Assembly (NCBI RefSeq): GCF_032362555.1
Contig: NC_083508.1
Span: 8,275,001-8,339,000 of the forward strand
Source: Amyelois transitella
Lineage: Eukaryota; Arthropoda; Insecta; Lepidoptera; Pyralidae
Direction of reading: 5' to 3'
Length of the DNA stretch: 64,000 bases
The position numbers and the translations under genes were made by a program. The notes below the pieces were generated by a model, which did no database searches, was not told the DNA's origin, and saw nothing but the letters and a program-made list of their open reading frames with translations. Below, in pieces: positions 57,373 to 64,000 of the stretch. Each line of letters opens with the position of its first letter. The first letter of the stretch is position 1.

Positions 57373-60300
57373 GATTAGAATACTGTCTAATAATACATTT
57401 TTTCAAATAAAATATTCAACACAACCTCCTGGCGATAGTCCCGATTGCGAGTTGTGCCTGTGACCATAATGGCTAAGATAGGTAGGCTTATACGAAGCGC
57501 CTGATCCCGTCTGATGTCTGCGACTTTTGCAAGGGAGCCTTCTGCCTTACCCCTATTGGATCTTGGTTTTGACAAATCCAGTTGCATGTGCAGGTTTCTT
57601 CACACAGTTGATATTTTACCCTTTTTATATTTTTATTACTATTTTATTATTTAAATTAAAAAATAAACCGTTATTACGAATAGCGACTATAGCAAAGACA
57701 TTTACGCTAGAGCCATCTGTTGATTGCGCTGTTTCGCTTATTACTGCCCGAGAGCTAGGATCTTAGGACTCTACGGCAAACCCGAGCGTCACTTCGCAGA
57801 CTTGCGTTCGCCACAATTAATGGCGTCCCTCTAGACTGGAGACGAAAATAACGAGAGTGCAGACATTGTACTATGTGTTGTTCAATTGTTACGTCTTTAA
57901 TAATCGGCATGATTCCGTATCAAGTGAACTCTGTTCACTATTGATTTTAAAGTTTAATGATTTACATAATATAAATTTAAATCTTGAGTTGTATTTTCAA
58001 TTTAAAATAATGATACATTTTCTTTTTTTAAATGGACTTTTTTTGCGTATTATTCAATGATATAAAGTTCGTATAACCAATTTCTGTGATCTCACTGTTC
58101 TGTGGCCCAACCCCCCTAGACTTTGAAGACGTTTAATGGATGCTTCCAGACATTAACGTTATAATATAGTTCAACCTTTTTACCTAACTTAAATCAGTTA
58201 CTAATTTAAATATGGAAATAAATACTTGTCATGGGAAATGATGTGTTTAAGATGATGGAATCATATACAAGTATATGAAGCCTTTTAAATTCTAGGATTT
58301 TCTTTTAGTGAAATGAAGTTTAGCTCAGCCAGCCATAACACAACACTCCAAAAATTTAAGATTCTAAAATGTCTCCATAACAATCTATGAGTAATATTTG
58401 ATGAGAAGCAAAGGATAAGCATAATACAATTTAATGCAATGGCTTCATGATTTGAGAGAAAGTATTTGGAAGAAGGCCAAGATATCTCGATGTCACGATA
58501 AGGGGACGATTGCAGTGGAATAAACGATCTGATTCACTCCGCTTTTTGACGTCGTTTCAAGGAGATTCTCCGTAAACTATTAGCATTATGGTCTTTGTTC
58601 GGTTTCAAATAACTTGTCTCACGTACATAGGAACTGTAATGAATTTAATTGAGTATTATATAGTATTCTTCTTCTCTAACTCAAACTTCTTGGTTACTTA
58701 ATTACCACCCAACTAAAAATAATCTATGTCTTTTCCGTAGTTCAACCCATATATAGCGATGCAAAATTTTATAAAGAGTTCAGCGGTTGTGATGTGAAAG
58801 ACTGTCAAACAAACACACTTTTACTTTTAGAATATTAAGTATGTAAGTATGGATAGGTATAAGTTTATAAAAGTAAAGGTCAATGCAAGATCTACTCACA
58901 ACCACAAATACATAGAACAAAAAATCGCTCGGTTTCTATTATTATTTATTTATATTAATCTATTAATATTTTGATGCAGTTTTTACTGTTATTTAGACAA
59001 TTTATGACCGGAGGTTCACTCATACAAAACATTATTCTAAGGACACCGTGCAAATCCGTCAGGGTCTTTAGTACAATATGCAGAAATGTTTGAGGTACGT
59101 AAAATACAATCGAATGCACAAAATTAATCTTCAGTTCCTACGAATGAAATTTCAATGCTCAGTTCCTCTCAGATGAACGCTCAGTGCCAATAATTTAAAG
59201 AAACATTTTAGTGACGCATCATGAAATTATTATATATACTATTCTTGTTGAAATTTTAGAATTTTCAAATCAAATGTTATTTATTTTCTGATAATGATTC
59301 TGATGTACATAGTAACTTCGATTTATATTCATTTTCCGTGGAATCTCACCTTTACCTTGTGGCGACTGTGTAATAATTTAATGTATAAAATATCTTAATA
59401 TATTTATTATTATTAATAGTTAACATTAAATATTACAATTCTTGTATAATATTGTGGTCATTGATTGATATTTGTCATTGATCATTCAATACTCATACTG
59501 AACACAATCATACTGGACTCAAATCAATGATTGGCCATGATGACTAGGTAGCGAAACTATTGATTCGATCATTGTTAACCATTTTTAACTATTGTTATGT
59601 ATTTTAAGTATAATAGGATGTCATATAAATTCTTCTTATTACTTACTACTTCTTATTATTATTGTTACTCGCAGTTTTCGTCGCAGTACGAATGAAATAC
59701 ATCACTTTGAAAATTGGAAATAAGATAATTTCTCGAGGTAAATAAAGTAATTTAATCGGTAATACCCTAATACTAACGATTAATTACCTCATAGATGGCG
59801 CTAAACCCTATAAACTTTGGTCGATAAAACAACACAATTCTACATCCAATCCATTTACAATTTACAAAAAGTGTAGCTTATATTTTATGTTCGATTTAAA
59901 CTATCTTGATTCTAAATTATATAATTATAATTATTAGAAATGTATCTCAGACATGCATAGAGAAAAACTTTCGCAAATTCGTAGAGAGTATAAGTGATAT
60001 GACAGCTTCTCTTAAAATATTCCGAATTCTATGCTAATGATTTATAAAAGACTTATTGATGTGATATAACATTTAATTCAGTATACAATACAGTTTCAAT
60101 AACATATTGTAATATTTCCTGACATTACAGAAGTACTATTCAGTAAGCTACTAAAGAAAAACCTTGCGAAATGATGAAATATTTATGCGCTAGCGATGCT
60201 AATTGGTCCATTGGTAGGCCATTGATAGTTAAAGGAGAGTACTTATTTTTTTTCTCAAAATCATTATAATATGAATATTAAACAATTATGAGTAGCCCTG

Positions 60301-61609
60301 TGGTATTTAATACTGTTACCATTCATAGACATAGCAAACTATTTTAAGATTCATAAGTATCAATAAAAATATGTACGTAAAATCTCTGAGAAGACAAAAG
60401 GTCATTAAACTTAAGAGTTTTATGATAGCCATATTTTAAGTGTGAGGCATGAATGAAATTAAAAGATATTTTTATAATAGCAGACATAGGCATGGGTTGT
60501 TTCAGCCACGGTAAAAAAAACTTTCCACGAAAATAAAGTAAGAACAGTAACACAGGAACACTACCTAAATAATACACAATTCATCGAATGGAGCTAGCTA
60601 ACAGCTATTGTCATACTTTTTTCTGATTTCCTGTAGGTATATGTTTGTTCATTCATTACGCAAAAATATAGTTTGATGCGGTTTTAAATTGAAGCTTTAA
60701 AACGTATGTAGGTATTTTATTCATAAAAGAATCTGATATTGTTAACGAAATTAATTTCAAGCATACGGAATTCGTTGGCAAATGCTAGCTAACTATACGT
60801 AAACAGATGATGCATATATCCGTTACTCCCTGACGACTGACTGATATTTTTTGCATTTTCACAGTTACGTACCGTCGTGACGCATGCAGTGATTACAATT
60901 TCAAACAATGTTTTCATCGTGAAGGCTTCGTTATGACGCGTTGAGTTTCTATTAGCATTCCTAATTAGCACCAACACGGTAATGTGAGGTAATACAACCA
61001 CAAATGATACACATTATGTCAATATTTGCTTGCAGATTAACAATAAATCAATCTGATAAAGACGTCATGAATGACAGTCATAATGTAAGGAAACGGTACA
61101 TATTGTATCAATAACCTATAAGTACATATACATATGTATATAGCATACTAAAAATTCAAATTTTGATCAAAATTGAGACGTCGTCGTGTAGGCGTTAAGA
61201 AACGATCGTTGGGAATTATTTAATTTTCTTCGCGTTCCTAGTTGCATTCTCATTGCACCATAGCTCCAAAGACTGGAGCGACTCAGCTCAGACTCAGCTT
61301 ACCGACGTATTGTTTTTCCTCCCTAATATGCAAAATCTGGGGCATGTTTAGTTTGTAGCTAAATTTTTTCTCCCATACCGTCCTCGGGATTTTGAACTCA
61401 CCTTGTTTTCCTTTACTACTCGTATTAGAATCGCCCTTCAAAATTCCATCTGAATCGTTTCATGATTTCAAAGACAGAACTACTTCAGCATCTGATTTTC
61501 GAGATTTCCTTTACTATTAGAATCACCCTTCAAAATTCCATCTGAATCGTTCCATGACTTCAAAGACAGAACTACTTCAGTATCAATCGTGATTTTCGAG
61601 ATTATGGAC

Positions 61610-61655
61610 TCTGTCTACCCCGTAAGAGATAAAGATGTGATATATGTATCAATCG
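61610..61655 (-). repeat. Fragment of the 'gggtagacagagcc' repeat
   Basis: 'gactctgtctaccccgtaag' followed by 'agataaagatgtgatat'. Confidence 0.55.
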
Positions 61656-62369
61656 TAATCGATCACGGCGCGATCTCGTTCAATCCCGCGGTCATTCGCC
61701 TCATTAGAAGTGCACGTCGATCCAAAATTATCTAGTCAACACGGGCGATTCATCGGCGCACGGTTTATTTGCGTCGTCTTGCGTGAGTGACACTTGCAGC
61801 TATTGCACATTAGTCCAGGTACCAGTATTAATTATTAAACGTAAATAATAAATTCTCCTTCGATGGATGATATAAATGAAGAATGAAATTGTGTGTACAA
61901 AAGACGTAAAAGACATTACTTAATTATAATAAAACATGTTAAACATTCTAAAAGTCCTTATGGGATCATCGAAATGGCTTTTTGTTCCATTTATATCATC
62001 TTTTTGAGGTGCCTTGGATCCGATATCTGCCTATGACCACGATGCAGGAGGAAGTCATAATAATAAGCAGTGTCTTAGATGGTTTCCATTATCTTCAAAT
62101 CATTTTTCTTGAAATTACATTCTGTTAAATTAAATAAAGGACGTAGAAAAAGACCACTACTTATTATATTAACTACTTATAGTAAATAGGTTTTGATATA
62201 AGACTTTGCTGAGACTACAAAGCTGGGATGACCTTTGCGGTAAGCGGCGCTCACGCATTGATTCGATTTTCAGCTTTATTGTTATTTTTATTATGTTACT
62301 AACTGTATGTGAGAGTAAATACTTAACAACAACTTCATTTTTATATTTCTGTTACGTCAAAGCCCCGCT

Positions 62370-62430
62370 TATTCACGTCTTTTACCCTCGCGGGGTAGAC
62401 AGAGCAAACTTTCTTGAAAATACTTTTGTT
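62370..62430 (+). repeat. Fragment of the 'gggtagacagagcc' repeat
   Basis: 'accctcgcggggtagacaga' and 'gcaaactttcttgaaaatac' match the family in plus orientation. Confidence 0.55.
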
Positions 62431-63004
62431 TTATTAGGCTGGAAAAAGGGAATGTTTGATATACATAATACGAGTAATTATTGGTGTCTTATATTTTGAG
62501 TGAGTTACTTTCTATCAAAATAATGATTTTTGCAATGCTCACGATATGATCACTGAAAATATGGTTGTGTAAAAAAACATAACTTCATGTAAGAGTTATT
62601 CAAAAAATCAATTATTTTAAAAAATGTTTATAAACTATACTTTTCTCATGAAGATCGCTATTTTGCACATTGGATCGCTATATTATCAGGCTTTAAACAT
62701 AACATTTAGACATCTAATTAACTTTTGAAATCATCAAAATAACCGCTTAACTTTAATCAGACCGAAGTGAGCAGCGTACAAGTTAGTCTCAATAAAAAAT
62801 AATGTTTACAAATCACCAACTGATCAATAAACACACTGTTACTATGTTGCACTGAAAACAATGAATGGATTTATGTCACTACCTGTTACAACTCGCCGTG
62901 TCTCTCATTAGCATCATACGTCACTGCCATTCATACAAAATATTATTTGCATTAAATACGGGTTGATAATACTGGCATCAGATACAATTAGGGGCAATTT
63001 CTAC

Positions 63005-63320
63005 ATTTGAGCGTCGGTAAGGTGCCCGGTTAAAATGTGTTATGCGCATAAAGGGACAAGTTCGAATCCCACATCGGTCATGTACCAATGACTATTTTCG
63101 AAGTTATGTACCTAATGTACATATTTGAGACTAACTGATGTTCTTACGTCGAGGAAAAATATCGTGGGGAAACTTGCGCATTCAGGCAACTGGATGTGTA
63201 ACCATGATCCAATACGGGTATATTCTGACACATGCAATCCAGGATCCATGGTCAAGGGCGTAGCCCGGGCTCCTCTCCACAGCGGTGAGGACGTAACCAG
63301 GACTAAAGCCAGGAAGAAGC
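63005..63320 (+). mobile_element. tRNA-derived SINE
   Basis: The first part (about 63008-63085) resembles a decayed tRNA. 'gtcggtaaggtgcccggtta' stands in the A-box position and 'acaagttcgaatcccacatc' carries a good B box (GTTCGAATCC). The body that follows (about 63170-63320: 'ggcaactggatgtgtaacca', 'caatccaggatccatggtca', 'ctctccacagcggtgaggac') is shared with the fragments at 24105-24275 and, more distantly, 37625-37745. The pol III boxes support a SINE; ends are approximate. Confidence 0.65.
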
Positions 63321-64000
63321 GACATTTACGAATTCGTGGAATTTATTAGGCACCTCTTTTTGCTGGAAATAGCATTGACTAATAGCTTCATTGTTTTAAG
63401 CCTTTTCTGATCTCTTTGCAGTGCTGGCACATGCATGCGGACGTATGCAGAAACAAATGAACAAAAAGCCGAGTCCATTCACTCCTCGCTGACATTTCTA
63501 TGGCATAGACCGTTCCAATATTTAATCTCTTACGTTTTATTGTGCTAGAAGCTTTCGTTCCTTTATCCCTTCCTTTAAATTCTAGGAAATCTTTTGATAT
63601 TTTTAACTCCTGCTATATTATAATCGTACACAGGGTTGCAATATTTACATGGACCACACGGTGCTTATTCGTCTTCTCTTATAAAATTAAGTGACTGATA
63701 CATCTGACGTGTAATCTATTAGAGAGACATTTATCATATTAATAGGTTGCTACTTTAATTTAACATGAAATTCATAACTTACCAAAACTGCATTTTACCA
63801 TTTTTAACGTCCAATTTTAGAGAAGTGGCGTACTTAATTGCTGGTTATGTTTTATTTTTATATACCAAAAAAGTAGAATACATAATGTATAATCATTTTT
63901 TAAGTGTCAATGACTTAGCGAGATGAAAGATTTAAAAAACCGATTGACTTGAAAAAATAAGCAATAAATTCGCTGTTGCAATTTAAAAATTTCTTTTATT

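Larger units (their letters stand above)
44392..64000 (+). other. Rbp6: Presumed long intron of the Musashi-family gene
   Basis: No further RRM exon, and no other convincing gene, appears in the remaining 19.6 kb. The first part (to about 44980) is still GC-rich and contains an open frame from an ATG at 44763 rich in Ala/Arg/Pro with no family match. Other GC-richer patches lie at 45270-45390, 50764-51030 and 57290-57370 and could be alternative first exons, enhancers or repeats. Repeat fragments are listed separately. Confidence 0.55.

Noticed and set aside
1..64000. Search for true tRNA or rRNA genes and CRISPR arrays
   Set aside because: The only pol III-like boxes belong to SINE-type repeats (63005 and perhaps 27545). 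No regularly spaced direct-repeat array exists, and CRISPR is not expected in an animal genome.

Overview
The window reads as nuclear DNA of a lepidopteran insect (moth or butterfly). It is AT-rich and intron-containing. It carries many dispersed repeats of kinds I know from lepidopteran genomes: retroposon 3' ends with 'cccgcggcttcgcccacg', a repeat carrying 'gggtagacagagccaacagt', LINE tails ending in TTGAA units, a tRNA-derived SINE, and a palindromic MITE built on TTAGG. No prokaryotic or organellar features were seen. Order and family assignments come from recognition of protein and repeat patterns, not from a search.

Left part (1-25.7 kb): one small cysteine-rich exon on the minus strand (EB-module type, 1280-1418) belongs to a gene whose other exons I could not place. 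The rest is AT-rich DNA with repeat fragments, a striking 35-bp-arm hairpin (5689-5762), and a few GC-richer islands, one of which (22.7-22.98 kb) may be an orphan exon.

Middle part (25.7-39.1 kb): Idh, encoding NADP-dependent isocitrate dehydrogenase, lies on the minus strand. Its whole coding sequence is in one exon, with an untranslated first exon about 2.4 kb upstream and a repeat-filled intron between them. Its C-terminus appears to carry a one-base frame disruption. Next comes a 5'-truncated non-LTR retrotransposon (30230-32030) framed by a perfect 10-bp target-site duplication. After it, on the plus strand, lies a complete nine-exon gene for the insect DNTTIP1/TdIF1 orthologue (32639-39111). 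This is the nucleosome-targeting scaffold of the MiDAC histone deacetylase complex. The predicted protein is about 821 residues, far longer than the human protein of roughly 330. The extension contains a dense array of SUMO-consensus motifs (psi-K-x-E) and a long Ser/Thr-rich tail.

Right part (39.1-64 kb): an AT-rich 3' flank leads into a CpG-rich promoter and the first two coding exons of a Musashi-family RNA-binding protein (Rbp6-like, 44220-44391). The RRM is interrupted after 'GLSWQTSP', and no continuation was found up to 64 kb, so the rest of the window is probably its first long intron. That stretch holds repeat fragments, a tRNA-derived SINE near the right end, and a small hydrophobic minus-strand ORF.

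The three recognisable genes (a metabolic enzyme, a chromatin-complex subunit and an RNA-binding regulator) have no evident functional link; they are ordinary neighbours in a eukaryotic genome. No exotic multigene system was found. The strongest leads are the SUMO-motif array in DNTTIP1, the Idh C-terminal frame break, the retrotransposon insertion with its target-site duplication, and the frame-preserving 72-nt intron in Rbp6.
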